Source: Mesoflavibacter profundi (GTDB lineage: Bacteria; Bacteroidota; Bacteroidia; Flavobacteriales; Flavobacteriaceae). Taken from it: a stretch of DNA of 64,000 nucleotides. Where the stretch lies: the NCBI RefSeq assembly GCF_014764305.1, contig NZ_CP061703.1:2771501-2835500 (forward strand). The letters are read 5' to 3'. This document shows positions 1 to 8,897 of the stretch, in pieces. Below the pieces are notes generated by a model, which was not told the DNA's origin, did no database searches, and saw only the letters and a list, made by a program, of their open reading frames with translations. The position numbers and the translations under genes were made by a program. Positions within the stretch are counted from its first letter, which is position 1. Each line of letters opens with the position of its first letter.

Positions 1-440
1 ATTTGATAAAAATGAAGCATTCCGTTTAAATCTAACGCATGCGAGCTCATTAAAAAAGAATCTACAGGAATATCTGCTTGTAACGATCCAGAAGTACCAA
101 CACGAACTATATTTAAAGCGGTTAATTGTGCTTTAGGTTCTCTGGTTTCTAGGTTGATGTTAACTAATGCATCTAATTCATTTAAAACAATATCTATGTT
201 ATCTGGACCAATTCCAGTAGATAAAACGGTTAAGCGTTTACCTTTATAAGTACCTGTTTGCGTTTTAAATTCTCTTTTTTGAGTTGAAAATTCTATCGTG
301 TCAAAATGTTTAGTAATTTTTTCTACACGATCTTGATCACCAACAAAAATTATGGTGTCCGAAATATGTTCTGGTTTTAAATTTAGATGATATACACTAC
401 CATCTGGATTTAATATTAATTCTGATTCTTTTATTGCCAT
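1..440 (-). CDS. Nucleoside phosphorylase (uridine/purine type), C-terminus outside window
   Basis: Partial gene: the start codon is at 440 and the reading frame stays open to base 1, giving about 146 residues. The N-terminal part reads like the PNP/UDP phosphorylase family: a segment FVGDQDRVEKI near residue 32 (phosphate-site strand), STGIGPDNIDIVLNEL near residue 75, and RVGTSGSLQ near residue 113, the Gly-rich phosphate/nucleoside loop. Such enzymes cleave nucleosides with phosphate to the base and (deoxy)ribose-1-phosphate in the cytoplasm (salvage). The start lies 2 bases beyond the stop of the upstream DUF1835 gene, so the two are probably co-transcribed. The substrate (uridine versus purine) cannot be told from this fragment. 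Confidence 0.82.
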   Translation of the reverse strand, partial: MAIKESELILNPDGSVYHLNLKPEHISDTIIFVGDQDRVEKITKHFDTIEFSTQKREFKTQTGTYKGKRLTVLSTGIGPDNIDIVLNELDALVNINLETREPKAQLTALNIVRVGTSGSLQADIPVDSFLMSSHALDLNGMLHFYQ

Positions 441-442
441 TT

Positions 443-1372
443 CTAAATGGTTTTTACAAGTTTACTTTCAGTTTTTAAATATTGAAAGTCTGTTTTTTTA
501 GCGCCGCCAAATTGAAAATTGGATGCCATCTCTTTTAAAAAGTTTTTTTGATGTGCTAGTGCTAAAAACCCTTGTCTGCTTAGTATTAAGCCATCTTCTG
601 TTTGATCGTAAAATGGCTGTAAATTATTAATTATTCGTTTAATTTGAATGTCTCCGTAACCATAATAACCTTGATAATGTAAACCATAACCTAATAAATG
701 ATGCTTATCTTTTATTTGATATTCTTTAATAATTTTAAGTAGGTTATATTCCATCATATTTAATCCACTTCTGGTATCAGGAAAACGTTTCATATGCGCT
801 TTTAAACAATTGCTCATGTATAAAAAGTTTGAAGGTCTTACAATTAATTCTTTTAATTGGTTGTGATCTTCTTCGCAATAAATGCGCCATGCTTTTTGAG
901 CAAAAGCAATATCGTCTACGTTAAGTAGCGTTTTGTTATTATAATGCGTTTTTATTTGCTGTTCTGTTAACTCTCCAAATCCTTTTAGTTGTTTTTCGCC
1001 TTTAATTTTACCACAATTTACTAAGTAAATTGGTAAGCTACATTTGTGTTGTTTTAACCAACTTATCGCAGCAATCATATTTATATGGCAAAATAAATCG
1101 AATTCGAACCAAAGTACAACATGATCGTAATTGTTTAGCTCGTTAATTTTATCAAGTTCAGTCTTAAAGACTTCGGTTTTGTAAGGAATGTTGTATGTAG
1201 ACTCGATAAATTGTTTTCTAATGCTGAAAAAATTATCGTTATCTATTTGTTTTGTTGTAGGACCGACGCATAACATTTCATGCCAAGTCATTAGTAAACC
1301 ATCAAAGTTTAACTTGGTTAAATAGTCGGTTAATACGCCGCCATTAGTTATATGAAATGCTTTATTAGTCAT
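443..1372 (-). CDS. DUF1835 domain-containing protein
   Basis: A 309-residue soluble protein without signal peptide. The N-terminal third has the DUF1835 look: HITNGGVL at residues 7-14, a WHEMLCVGP segment near residue 30, and a hydrophobic VVLWFEFDLFCHINM segment near residue 85. The C-terminal half (about 170-300) is a helical domain with a winged-helix-like feel but no motif I can name. The molecular function of DUF1835 proteins is not established, so none is assigned. It sits between the SUI1 gene (2-base gap) and the nucleoside phosphorylase (2-base gap), which suggests one minus-strand transcript. Confidence 0.75.
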   Translation of the reverse strand: MTNKAFHITNGGVLTDYLTKLNFDGLLMTWHEMLCVGPTTKQIDNDNFFSIRKQFIESTYNIPYKTEVFKTELDKINELNNYDHVVLWFEFDLFCHINMIAAISWLKQHKCSLPIYLVNCGKIKGEKQLKGFGELTEQQIKTHYNNKTLLNVDDIAFAQKAWRIYCEEDHNQLKELIVRPSNFLYMSNCLKAHMKRFPDTRSGLNMMEYNLLKIIKEYQIKDKHHLLGYGLHYQGYYGYGDIQIKRIINNLQPFYDQTEDGLILSRQGFLALAHQKNFLKEMASNFQFGGAKKTDFQYLKTESKLVKTI

Positions 1373-1374
1373 AC

Positions 1375-1701
1375 TTATCCACCAACACGTTTTACATTAA
1401 AGCCTTTATCCTTCAATATTTGCATGATTTTGTCGCGGTAATCACCTTGGATTATAATTTTTTCGTCTTTAAAACTACCGCCAACACTTAGCGTTTGCTT
1501 GATTTCTTTTGCTAATTGCTTAAAATCTTCGGTTGCACCAGTATAACCTTCTAAAATGGTTATAGGTTTACCTTTACGTTTTTCGTATTTACAAATTATA
1601 GGATCGTCTTGTAGCCAAATATTGCTTTCGTCTGGTGTAGATTCGGTTTCTTCTGGTACATGATCTGGAAATAAGTTTTTAAGTTGATCTTGTAAATCCA
1701 T
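1375..1701 (-). CDS. SUI1/eIF1-like translation factor (YciH family)
   Basis: A 108-residue protein whose C-terminal 65 residues form a SUI1 domain: GKPITILEGYTG, then KQLAKEIKQTLSVGGSFKD, then IIIQGDYRDKIMQIL and the terminal GFNVKRVGG. This matches bacterial YciH, a homologue of eukaryotic initiation factor eIF1 thought to influence start-site fidelity. The N-terminal 40 residues are acidic and Pro-rich and probably disordered. It is the first gene of a tight minus-strand cluster; a palindromic repeat (1721-1768) lies just upstream. The family call is secure; the physiological role in bacteria is not well defined. Confidence 0.88.
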   Translation of the reverse strand: MDLQDQLKNLFPDHVPEETESTPDESNIWLQDDPIICKYEKRKGKPITILEGYTGATEDFKQLAKEIKQTLSVGGSFKDEKIIIQGDYRDKIMQILKDKGFNVKRVGG

Positions 1702-1720
1702 GTTGTTTAGTTTACAGTAT

Positions 1721-1768
1721 CAGTTTGCAGTCACAATAATTTAGAAGAAACAACTGTGACTGCGACTG
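1721..1768. repeat. Palindromic intergenic repeat
   Basis: Imperfect inverted repeat between the SUI1 and oxygenase genes. The left arm is CAGTTTGCAGTCACA (1721-1735) and the right arm TGTGACTGCGACTG (1755-1768); they pair over the whole arm apart from a 2-versus-1 base mismatch. It has no U-run suited to a terminator. It looks like a member of a dispersed repeat family of the kind common in flavobacterial intergenic DNA, though only one copy was seen here. Confidence 0.6.
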
Positions 1769-1772
1769 AAAA

Positions 1773-2720
1773 CTATTTTTTTAATCCTAATTCTCTTAAA
1801 CGCTCGTCAAGGAATTCTCCAGCTGTAATATCTTCGAATTGTTTTGGGTTATTCTCATCGATACAACTATCTAATACATCTAATTTCATTTCACTAATTG
1901 GATGCATAAAAAATGGAATAGAGTAGCGTGATGTTCCCCATAATTCTCTTGGCGGATTTACAACACGATGTATTGTAGATTTTAATCTGTTGTTAGTATG
2001 TCTTGATAACATATCACCAACGTTAATCATTAACTCGTCTGGCTCGGCAATAGCATCAATCCAATCTCCGTTATGGTTTTGCACCTGTAAACCACGACCT
2101 TGTGCGCCCATTAATAAAGTGATTAAATTAATATCACCATGCGCTGCTGCACGAACTGCATTATCCGGTTCTTGAGTAATTGGTGGATAATGTATTGGTC
2201 TTAAAATAGAATTTCCGTTATGGATATAATTATCAAAATACGTTTCTTCTAAACCTAAATGAAGTGCTAAAGCACGTAACACATATTTTGCAGTTTTTTC
2301 TAAAGTTTGATATGCTTTTTTACCAACTTCGTTAAAACGAGGTATTTCTTTTACTTCTACGTTTTGAGGATATTCTTCGGCTCTTTTAGGATCGTCTTCT
2401 ACATATTGACCAAAGTGCCAAAATTCTTTTAAATCACCTTCTTTTTTACCTTTTGCACTTTCTTTTCCAAAAGAGACATATCCACGTTGTCCACCAATTC
2501 CTGGTATTTCGTATTGTCTTTTAGTTTCTACAGGTAATTCAAAAAAGTTTTTAATTTCTGCATATAAATCGTCTACTAATTCGTCATCTAAAAAGTGTCC
2601 TTTTAACGCCACAAAGCCTATTTCTTCATAAGCTTTACCAATTTCGTTTACAAACTTCTGTTTTCTTTCTGGATCACCAGATGTAAAATCCTTAAGGTTA
2701 ACACTAGGTATTTTATTCAT
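1773..2720 (-). CDS. 2-oxoglutarate/Fe(II)-dependent oxygenase, isopenicillin N synthase family
   Basis: A 315-residue cytoplasmic enzyme of the IPNS-like dioxygenase family. The DIOX_N region is at about 5-120. The jelly-roll core carries the facial triad: H194 and D196 in HGD, and H251 in HRVVNPP. R265 and S267 in SRYSIPFF form the RxS site that binds the 2-oxoglutarate carboxylate. Such enzymes hydroxylate or oxidise small molecules; the substrate cannot be predicted. It is transcribed alone, divergent from the E1 dehydrogenase gene. Length is typical and all catalytic residues are present. Confidence 0.88.
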   Translation of the reverse strand: MNKIPSVNLKDFTSGDPERKQKFVNEIGKAYEEIGFVALKGHFLDDELVDDLYAEIKNFFELPVETKRQYEIPGIGGQRGYVSFGKESAKGKKEGDLKEFWHFGQYVEDDPKRAEEYPQNVEVKEIPRFNEVGKKAYQTLEKTAKYVLRALALHLGLEETYFDNYIHNGNSILRPIHYPPITQEPDNAVRAAAHGDINLITLLMGAQGRGLQVQNHNGDWIDAIAEPDELMINVGDMLSRHTNNRLKSTIHRVVNPPRELWGTSRYSIPFFMHPISEMKLDVLDSCIDENNPKQFEDITAGEFLDERLRELGLKK

Positions 2721-2803
2721 AATGTAAAAATATTATAATCTTATTATTACAAATGTAACGAAAACCTTGCAAAAACAGTAGTTTATTTTATTCCTAATTA
2801 TAC

Positions 2804-2811
2804 TATATTTG
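2804..2811 (+). promoter_or_regulatory. Bacteroidota -7 promoter box
   Basis: TATATTTG, a full match to TAnnTTTG, 45 bases before the E1 dehydrogenase start. No convincing -33 TTTG lies at the usual distance, so this is a partial promoter match. Confidence 0.5.
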
Positions 2812-2815
2812 GCAA

Positions 2816-2854
2816 AGCATATTTTAGCATATTTTCAATATTTGAAAGCATATT
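2816..2854 (+). repeat. Three phased AGCATATT direct repeats in a 5' leader
   Basis: The octamer AGCATATT occurs at 2816, 2826 and 2847, spaced 10 and 21 bases (about one and two helical turns), ending 1 base before the ATG at 2856. It lies between the -7 box and the start codon. It could be an operator or an element acting in the mRNA leader; no known regulator site is recognised. Confidence 0.45.
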
Positions 2855-2855
2855 A

Positions 2856-4832
2856 ATGAAATTTGATAAATCAACCCTAAATAACGATACGCTTCTAGAT
2901 CTTTACAAGCGTTTATTAAAACCACGTTTAATAGAAGAAAAGATGCTTATTTTACTAAGACAAGGTAAAATAAGTAAATGGTTTTCTGGAATTGGCCAAG
3001 AAGCTATTTCCGTTGGTGTAACATCTGCGATGCAAGACGAAGAATATATTTTACCTATGCATCGTAATCTAGGTGTTTTTACAACTAGACAAATCCCTTT
3101 ACATAGATTGTTCTCGCAGTGGCAAGGTAAGGCTAACGGATTTACAAAAGGACGAGATCGAAGTTTTCACTTTGGTACACAAGAGTATAACATTGTTGGA
3201 ATGATAAGTCATTTAGGTCCGCAATTTGGTGTTGCAGATGGTATAGCTTTAGCTTCAAAACTAAAAGCTAAAAACCAAGTTACTGCAGTATTTACAGGTG
3301 AAGGCGGAACAAGTGAAGGTGATATACATGAAGCCTTAAACGTTGCTTCTGTATGGCAATTACCGGTGCTTTTTTGTATAGAAAACAACGGTTACGGTTT
3401 GTCTACACCAACTAAAGAGCAATATAATTGTGAGAACCTAGCAGATAGAGCACTAGGTTACGGTATGGAAAGCCATATTATTGATGGTAATAATATTTTA
3501 GAGGTTTACACTAAAATCTCTGAAATTACTAAAAGCATACGTGAAAATCCGCGTCCTGTTTTAATCGAGTTTAAAACCTTTAGAATGCGCGGACATGAAG
3601 AGGCTAGTGGAACAAAGTATGTTCCTCAAGACTTGATGGACGAATGGGCTAAAAAAGATCCAATTGAAAACTATCAAGAATTCTTAAAAAATGAAGGCAT
3701 TTTAACCGATGAAGAAGAATTAAGAATTAAAGAAGATATTGTTAGTGAAATTAACTCGAATTTAGACATTGCTTATTCTGAAAATCCTATAAAACCATCT
3801 TTAAGTGATGAGTTAAATGATGTATATAAATATTTTGAATATGAACACTTTAAAGAATCTGAAAATACAAACGAATTAAGATTTGTAGATGCGATTTCCG
3901 AAGGATTAAAACAATCTATGCAACGTCATGAAGATCTTGTTATTATGGGACAAGATGTTGCAGAATATGGCGGCGTTTTTAAAATTACAGACGGATTTGT
4001 TGAAGCTTTTGGTAACGATCGTGTTCGTAACACACCAATTTGTGAATCTGCAATTATCGAAACCGCAATGGGATTAAGTATTGCAGGCATAAAAAGTGTT
4101 GTCGAACTTCAGTTTAGTGATTTTGTAACTTCTGGTTTTAATCCTGTTGTTAATTATTTAGCAAAATCACATTACAGATGGAACCAAAATGCAGATGTTG
4201 TATTACGTATGCCTTGTGGCGCTGGCGTTGCAGCAGGACCATTTCATAGTCAAACTAATGAAGCTTGGTTTACAAAAACACCTGGTTTAAAAGTAGTTTA
4301 TCCAGCTTTTCCTTTAGACGCAAAAGGCATGTTAGCAACTGCAATTAACGATCCTAATCCAGTTTTGTTTTTTGAACATAAAGCACTTTATAGAAGTATT
4401 AGACAAGACGTACCTTCAGATTATTACACTATACCTTTTGGTAAAGCAGCTTTATTAAAAGAAGGAACAGATATTACCATAATTAGTTATGGAGCAGCAG
4501 TACATTGGGCTTTAAACACTTTAGAAGCACATCCAAATATTTCTGCAGATGTTATAGATTTAAGATCATTACAACCATTAGATACAGAAGCAATATATAA
4601 CTCTGTTAAAAAGACAGGTAAAGCGATTATTTTACAAGAAGATTCTTTATTTGGAGGTATTGCAAGCGATATTTCATCTTTAATAATGGAACATTGTTTT
4701 GAATATCTTGATGCGCCAGTAAAACGTGTAGCAAGTTTAGATACACCAATTCCTTTTATTAATCAATTAGAAGAACAATATTTATCTAAAGGACGATTTG
4801 AAAACGAACTTTTATCTTTATTAGAGTATTAA
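2856..4832 (+). CDS. 2-oxoacid dehydrogenase E1, fused alpha and beta subunits
   Basis: A 658-residue fusion of thiamine-diphosphate-dependent E1 alpha and beta. The alpha half (about 15-320) has the ThDP motif beginning GEGGTSEGD at 148 and ending ENN at 176-178, and HRNLG near 69. The beta half (about 340-658) has MGQDVAEYGG, the FxEAFG strand, and the C-terminal transketolase domain (PFGKAALLKEG, IDLRSLQPLD, QEDSLFGG). The family oxidatively decarboxylates pyruvate or branched-chain 2-oxoacids and passes acyl groups to an E2 lipoyl protein. The LRSLxPLD and RMRGHEE motifs favour the branched-chain/acetoin type, but substrate is uncertain. No E2 or E3 is nearby. A strong terminator follows at once, so it is monocistronic. 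Confidence 0.88.
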   Translation: MKFDKSTLNNDTLLDLYKRLLKPRLIEEKMLILLRQGKISKWFSGIGQEAISVGVTSAMQDEEYILPMHRNLGVFTTRQIPLHRLFSQWQGKANGFTKGRDRSFHFGTQEYNIVGMISHLGPQFGVADGIALASKLKAKNQVTAVFTGEGGTSEGDIHEALNVASVWQLPVLFCIENNGYGLSTPTKEQYNCENLADRALGYGMESHIIDGNNILEVYTKISEITKSIRENPRPVLIEFKTFRMRGHEEASGTKYVPQDLMDEWAKKDPIENYQEFLKNEGILTDEEELRIKEDIVSEINSNLDIAYSENPIKPSLSDELNDVYKYFEYEHFKESENTNELRFVDAISEGLKQSMQRHEDLVIMGQDVAEYGGVFKITDGFVEAFGNDRVRNTPICESAIIETAMGLSIAGIKSVVELQFSDFVTSGFNPVVNYLAKSHYRWNQNADVVLRMPCGAGVAAGPFHSQTNEAWFTKTPGLKVVYPAFPLDAKGMLATAINDPNPVLFFEHKALYRSIRQDVPSDYYTIPFGKAALLKEGTDITIISYGAAVHWALNTLEAHPNISADVIDLRSLQPLDTEAIYNSVKKTGKAIILQEDSLFGGIASDISSLIMEHCFEYLDAPVKRVASLDTPIPFINQLEEQYLSKGRFENELLSLLEY

Positions 4833-4835
4833 AAT

Positions 4836-4869
4836 AAAAAAGCAAGTAATTAATTTACTTGCTTTTTTT
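4836..4869. terminator. Bidirectional intrinsic terminator
   Basis: Perfect inverted repeat with arms AAAAAGCAAGTAA and TTACTTGCTTTTT around a short TTAATT-type loop, flanked by A and T runs on both sides. It ends the E1 transcript and could also stop transcription of the minus-strand remnant that ends at 4871. Confidence 0.9.
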
Positions 4870-4870
4870 A

Positions 4871-5099
4871 TTAGTGTGCGTATTTTTTAATACCGTACCA
4901 CAATCCGTTTTTTATAGAGTTATGCTTTAAAAAGTCTCGTTTTTGAATACTATTAGAATCTGTATTTAAAAATAACCTGCGATGTATAATGTCTGGTTTC
5001 ATAATTAAAAACTTATCTAAATCTTCTTTTGCTATTCCAAGTATAACTTCTTGTTCCTTCTAATGTACTAGATAATTGATTGTTGTTTAATGTTCTCAT
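4871..5099 (-). pseudogene. Frameshifted small reading frame, function unknown
   Basis: From the ATG at 5099 the frame reads MRTLNNNQLSSTLEGT and then runs into a stop after about 28 codons. In the frame displaced by one base, an open stretch reads EVILGIAKEDLDKF and continues for about 60 codons, ending NGLWYGIKKYAH at a stop (4871-4873). The total of 229 bases is one more than a multiple of three, as expected if one extra base entered near the codon for Gly15/Thr16. The restored protein would be about 75 residues. A shorter intact frame could start at an internal Met (MKPDIIHRR). No family recognised. It may be a decayed gene or a sequencing indel. Confidence 0.45.
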
Positions 5100-5326
5100 G
5101 ATTAATGTTTTTTGATTGATTATTAATGACTTACACAAATAAGACGACGTATAAATAAAATTGTTACATCCAAATTATAAAATATTTAGTCTTTAACAGT
5201 TTTTAACTTTTTTAAGTAAATTGCAAGCTGATTACGTATTGTTAATGCTATTTTAACATTGATTATAAAAATATTAGCATTTAGGTATGGTTTTTGAATT
5301 AATTTAGTGGCAATTAAATACTATCC

Positions 5327-6088
5327 ATGAAAATTTATATTTCATTTTTACTACTTTTTTTTATTTCTGTTAGTGGTTTTTCTCAAATAGACAGAGAAAA
5401 TATTGGTTTTGCAATTCCTGCTGAAGAAACTGAAGATCCAAAAGATGATCCAGAATTAATTATAGAACCTTCTGAAGTAAAATCTAACGATATTAAACCT
5501 GAAGATACTAACGCGACTGTAATTGCTCCTAAAGATGCAAAAACAGAACAATCACCAAAAAAAGAGTTTTCTATGATAGAAGAAAACAATTTAAGAAATC
5601 CAGGTGAGTTGTTTAGAAAACAAATAGATAGGCAATTAAAATTTAGAGAAGACGACGAGAAAAGTAATAATGGTAGTCTTGTTAATCAATTTTTAGGTGA
5701 ATATCGTACGACATCAAAAGCTGTAAATATAATTTATCGCGACCATCAATATCCTGATGGAGATGCAATTAGAGTATTTATAAATAAAGATATAGTTGTA
5801 CCAACCGTTGTACTTACTTCTGGTTATAATGGTATTTTATTACCTCTTGACGAAGGTATAAACGAGATAGATTTTTTAGCTCTTAATCAAGGTACATCTG
5901 GTCCTAATACTGCAGAGTTTCAGATTTTAGATGAATTTGGAAATGTGATTGCTGCAAACCAATGGAATCTTGCTACTGGCGTTAAAGCCACTATTACTGT
6001 TGTTAAGGATAAAGAAAGTCCTTTAAAACTTAAATCGCAATCTGTACAAAACACAAAATCTACAGATACGACTAAAACCGGACAATAA
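5327..6088 (+). CDS. Secreted protein of unknown function
   Basis: 253 residues with a Sec signal peptide (Lys then a hydrophobic core of about 12 residues, ending VSGFSQ near residue 20). Residues 25-80 are acidic and Pro/Glu/Asp-rich, probably disordered. The ordered part (about 110-230) is beta-rich, with VNIIYRDHQYPDGDAIRVFIN and GYNGILLPLDEGINEIDFLALNQGTSG-like strands split by turns, compatible with a beta-sandwich. The tail is Ser/Thr/Lys-rich. It is probably periplasmic; no catalytic motif is seen. It converges with the TolC gene, which ends 19 bases away on the other strand. Confidence 0.6.
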   Translation: MKIYISFLLLFFISVSGFSQIDRENIGFAIPAEETEDPKDDPELIIEPSEVKSNDIKPEDTNATVIAPKDAKTEQSPKKEFSMIEENNLRNPGELFRKQIDRQLKFREDDEKSNNGSLVNQFLGEYRTTSKAVNIIYRDHQYPDGDAIRVFINKDIVVPTVVLTSGYNGILLPLDEGINEIDFLALNQGTSGPNTAEFQILDEFGNVIAANQWNLATGVKATITVVKDKESPLKLKSQSVQNTKSTDTTKTGQ

Positions 6089-6107
6089 GACGTATTACCA
6101 ATTAAAA

Positions 6108-7496
6108 TTAATTAGTTGGTAAAATCCCTAAACTATTAAATAGTTTTGCTTTAGTAGATAAAAACTTATTCTCTAATTTTACAGCTTTAACCTGAACGTC
6201 TATTAGCTTTTTTTCTCTCGTGTTAATTAAAAAGACTGAGCTTTCTCCAAAGCTAAATTTTCTTTCTTCACCAATTAGCATTGCCTCATAATCCTTTACA
6301 ATATCTACAATTAAAATATTTTGGGTTTTAAAAGATTCAACTTCATTTGTAATAGCATTTATTTTATTTTGTAGTTGAAATTGCGTGTCTGATAATGTAA
6401 AATTTGCATCCTGAACTTTAATTTTTGAAAGCTTTAAATCACCACGTTCTTTTCTTAAAAATAAAGGCATAGCAACATTTATCATTGCTTTGTAGGATGA
6501 TGCATTTAATGAATTAGTATCGTCTGGCGTTTCGGTTAAAAAATTATATTGCAAGTCTATTTTTGGTAGTAATTTGTTGGCTTTTAAGCGTTGATCTACA
6601 CTTAAACCATCTATTTTTCTGTTTAAAGCTATAATTTTAGGATGATTTTGAATGTTGAAATTTTCTAAATTATTTAAACCTAAATAATTATCTACTTCGT
6701 CTTCAAATACCGCCATAGGAAATACGTTTTCTGCTATTTCTACAGGAGTATTTTCTAGCCATAAAAAATTAGAAGCCTCTAATCGTGCTTTAAATAAAGC
6801 AACTTTGGCTTGTTCTAATTCTAATTTTCTGTTTTTTACTGTAATTCCAGATTCTAAACTATCAATTCCAGCTTTATCACCAGCAATAACACTAGATCTT
6901 ACACCATTAAATCTTATAGTTGCATTTTCTAAAAACTTCTCGTAAATCTTATATTCTTTATAAGCTTGTACCCAATTAAAATAAGCTAAAGACGCATCGT
7001 ATAAGGCTTGGTTAACTTGTAAGTTTCTTTCTGCAATAGATTGTTCTTTAAAAAATTTAGCCTTTTTTAAGTCAGCCATTCTTTTATTAATAAATAAACC
7101 TTGACCTAAAGAAAAACCAATTCCTGCACTAAATAATCCATCTTCTGGTACTGTATTTTCTGGATTTAAGTAATACCCAGAATTTTCTTCAAAATTTGCT
7201 TTCAATTCAATACCATACCACGTTGGAATTTTAAATGTGGCATATAATTTTTCGTAATATTCTCTATTTTTAAAATCTTTTTCGTTAAAGTCTACTTCAA
7301 CTTTAGGATCAAATCCACCACGAGCTTTAAGTAACGTAGCGATACCAGATTCGATTTTTAAATCGGCTTGTTTTACAACAGGATGATATTGCTTAACATA
7401 ACCTAAAAATTCGGCATAACTTAAACTATCTTTAGTTTGTCCTAAAAGTGATAAAGGACTAATTAATAGTAGTATAAATAGCTTTTTTATATTCAT
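6108..7496 (-). CDS. TolC-family outer membrane efflux protein
   Basis: 462 residues with a signal peptide (hydrophobic stretch FILLLISPLSLLGQ) followed by two repeats of long coiled-coil helices typical of OEP/TolC proteins, for example the SLAYFNWVQAYKEYKIYEKFL segment split over the first repeat and the KLNKIN-like helix around 370-450. The family forms the outer membrane/periplasmic exit duct of tripartite exporters. The ATG overlaps the stop of the HlyD gene (TAATG-type overlap at 7494-7498), so translation is probably coupled. It is the last gene of the tetR-ABC-hlyD-tolC operon. Confidence 0.88.
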   Translation of the reverse strand: MNIKKLFILLLISPLSLLGQTKDSLSYAEFLGYVKQYHPVVKQADLKIESGIATLLKARGGFDPKVEVDFNEKDFKNREYYEKLYATFKIPTWYGIELKANFEENSGYYLNPENTVPEDGLFSAGIGFSLGQGLFINKRMADLKKAKFFKEQSIAERNLQVNQALYDASLAYFNWVQAYKEYKIYEKFLENATIRFNGVRSSVIAGDKAGIDSLESGITVKNRKLELEQAKVALFKARLEASNFLWLENTPVEIAENVFPMAVFEDEVDNYLGLNNLENFNIQNHPKIIALNRKIDGLSVDQRLKANKLLPKIDLQYNFLTETPDDTNSLNASSYKAMINVAMPLFLRKERGDLKLSKIKVQDANFTLSDTQFQLQNKINAITNEVESFKTQNILIVDIVKDYEAMLIGEERKFSFGESSVFLINTREKKLIDVQVKAVKLENKFLSTKAKLFNSLGILPTN

Positions 7497-8896
7497 TACT
7501 TTTCAGTTGAAGTTGAATTTGACGCAGCGTTAGATGCAGCTGTTGGCGTAACAGCACTGTTTTTGTCTTTAGTAGCTGGCGTATAATAATTTGGAGGAAA
7601 ACCGTTTAACTGTCGCCATATTTCGTACCAAATTGGCACATCGTCTAATAAACCAATTGTTCTTGCTCCAGAACCAACTCTAATTGCTTCAGGCCATTTG
7701 TGATCGTCTTTATCTGGTGATAATAATACTCTAAACTTCCCGTTTGGACTAATAAAACGCTCTATAGCAACTACTTCTGCGCCGTAAGTACCATAAGATA
7801 CATTTGGCCAACCACTAAAAACTATTGCTGGCCAACCATCGAATTGTACTCTAAACTTTTCGCCTACATGAATTAGCGGTAAATCTATTGGGTCTACAAA
7901 AGTTTCTATTGCAATGTCATAAGTAGATGGCATTATACCAACAAGTTGTTCGCCTTCTTTAAAGGTCTCTCCAATACCTGCTTTTATTGCTTTATTAATG
8001 TAACCATCTTGTGGCGCTTTGATGTAATATAAATCATTACGAATAGAGTAGTTGGTGTAATCACTTTCTAGTTTAGATACTTGTGCTTCTGCATCAAATT
8101 GATTAGACTGCGCTGTAAACTTATCACTTCTAGCTTTAGAGATTTTATCTATATATTCTGCATTTATACGATTTAATTCTACTTCTGCATTAATAATTTC
8201 ATTTTTAGCAGCTAAAAATTTATTTTCTTGAGAAATTAATTTGGCTTGTGTTTCTTGTAGTTTTAATCGTTTTTCTTCAACTTCGGTAACAGATTTTAAT
8301 CCTTCTGTTTGTAATTGCTGTGTACGATTAAATTGTTTTTCGGCAATACTTAAATTAGTTTTTGCAGCTTCAAAATCTATACTATCACTTTTTGCTTTTA
8401 ACTTAGATTGTAAAAGTTTGTTTTGTGCTTGTTTGTATTTTAATTCCCTTTCGTTAGATAGTGCGGCAATTTGATTGTTTAAAGCGTTTACCTTTTCTGA
8501 ATAGGATAACACCGAAGAACTTTTGGCTTTTATCTGTTGATCGGTTCTAGTTACAAGATTAGGATCAAAATATTCATTTTTAATTTCTGAAATGAATAAA
8601 ATAGTATCGCCTTTTTTTACTTTTTCACCTTCTTTTACATACCACTTTTCTATACGACCAGGAATTGGTGATTGTATAGTTTGCGGTCTTTGGTCTGGCG
8701 TTAAAGTGGTGACTAATCCTGGTGCATTAATATTTTGTGTCCATGGTAAAAATAAAATGATTAATCCTATAATTCCAAAAGTGACTAAAAACCTGTTAAA
8801 TGCTTTATAATGCTCTTTACCAAACGCTTGTTTACCGCATTCGTATTGCGATAAATCTACACGTTCATTTAATTTATTATTTGAAATATTTAACAT
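7496..8896 (-). CDS. HlyD-family periplasmic adaptor (membrane fusion protein)
   Basis: 466 residues. One transmembrane helix (about 37-52, FLVTFGIIGLIILFLPW) anchors the protein. A biotinyl/lipoyl-like half motif follows (IPGRIEKWYVKEGEKVKKGDTILFI, residues about 85-112, read in pieces), then a long coiled-coil hairpin (about 120-290) rich in Lys, Glu, Gln and Ala, then the second lipoyl half (YIKAPQDGYINKAI) and a beta-barrel domain. The C-terminal 30 residues are an Ala/Ser/Thr-rich tail. It bridges the inner-membrane ABC protein to TolC. Its start lies 1 base beyond the stop of the ABC gene and its stop overlaps the tolC start. Confidence 0.88.
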   Translation of the reverse strand: MLNISNNKLNERVDLSQYECGKQAFGKEHYKAFNRFLVTFGIIGLIILFLPWTQNINAPGLVTTLTPDQRPQTIQSPIPGRIEKWYVKEGEKVKKGDTILFISEIKNEYFDPNLVTRTDQQIKAKSSSVLSYSEKVNALNNQIAALSNERELKYKQAQNKLLQSKLKAKSDSIDFEAAKTNLSIAEKQFNRTQQLQTEGLKSVTEVEEKRLKLQETQAKLISQENKFLAAKNEIINAEVELNRINAEYIDKISKARSDKFTAQSNQFDAEAQVSKLESDYTNYSIRNDLYYIKAPQDGYINKAIKAGIGETFKEGEQLVGIMPSTYDIAIETFVDPIDLPLIHVGEKFRVQFDGWPAIVFSGWPNVSYGTYGAEVVAIERFISPNGKFRVLLSPDKDDHKWPEAIRVGSGARTIGLLDDVPIWYEIWRQLNGFPPNYYTPATKDKNSAVTPTAASNAASNSTSTEK

Positions 8897-8897
8897 C

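Larger units (their letters stand above)
4833..5326. other. 494-base interval: terminator, decayed small gene, AT-rich leader
   Basis: The interval holds a bidirectional terminator (4836-4869) and a frameshifted minus-strand reading frame (4871-5099). The remaining 227 bases before the secreted-protein gene at 5327 are AT-rich upstream sequence in which I see no intact gene, RNA fold or full TAnnTTTG box. Confidence 0.7.
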
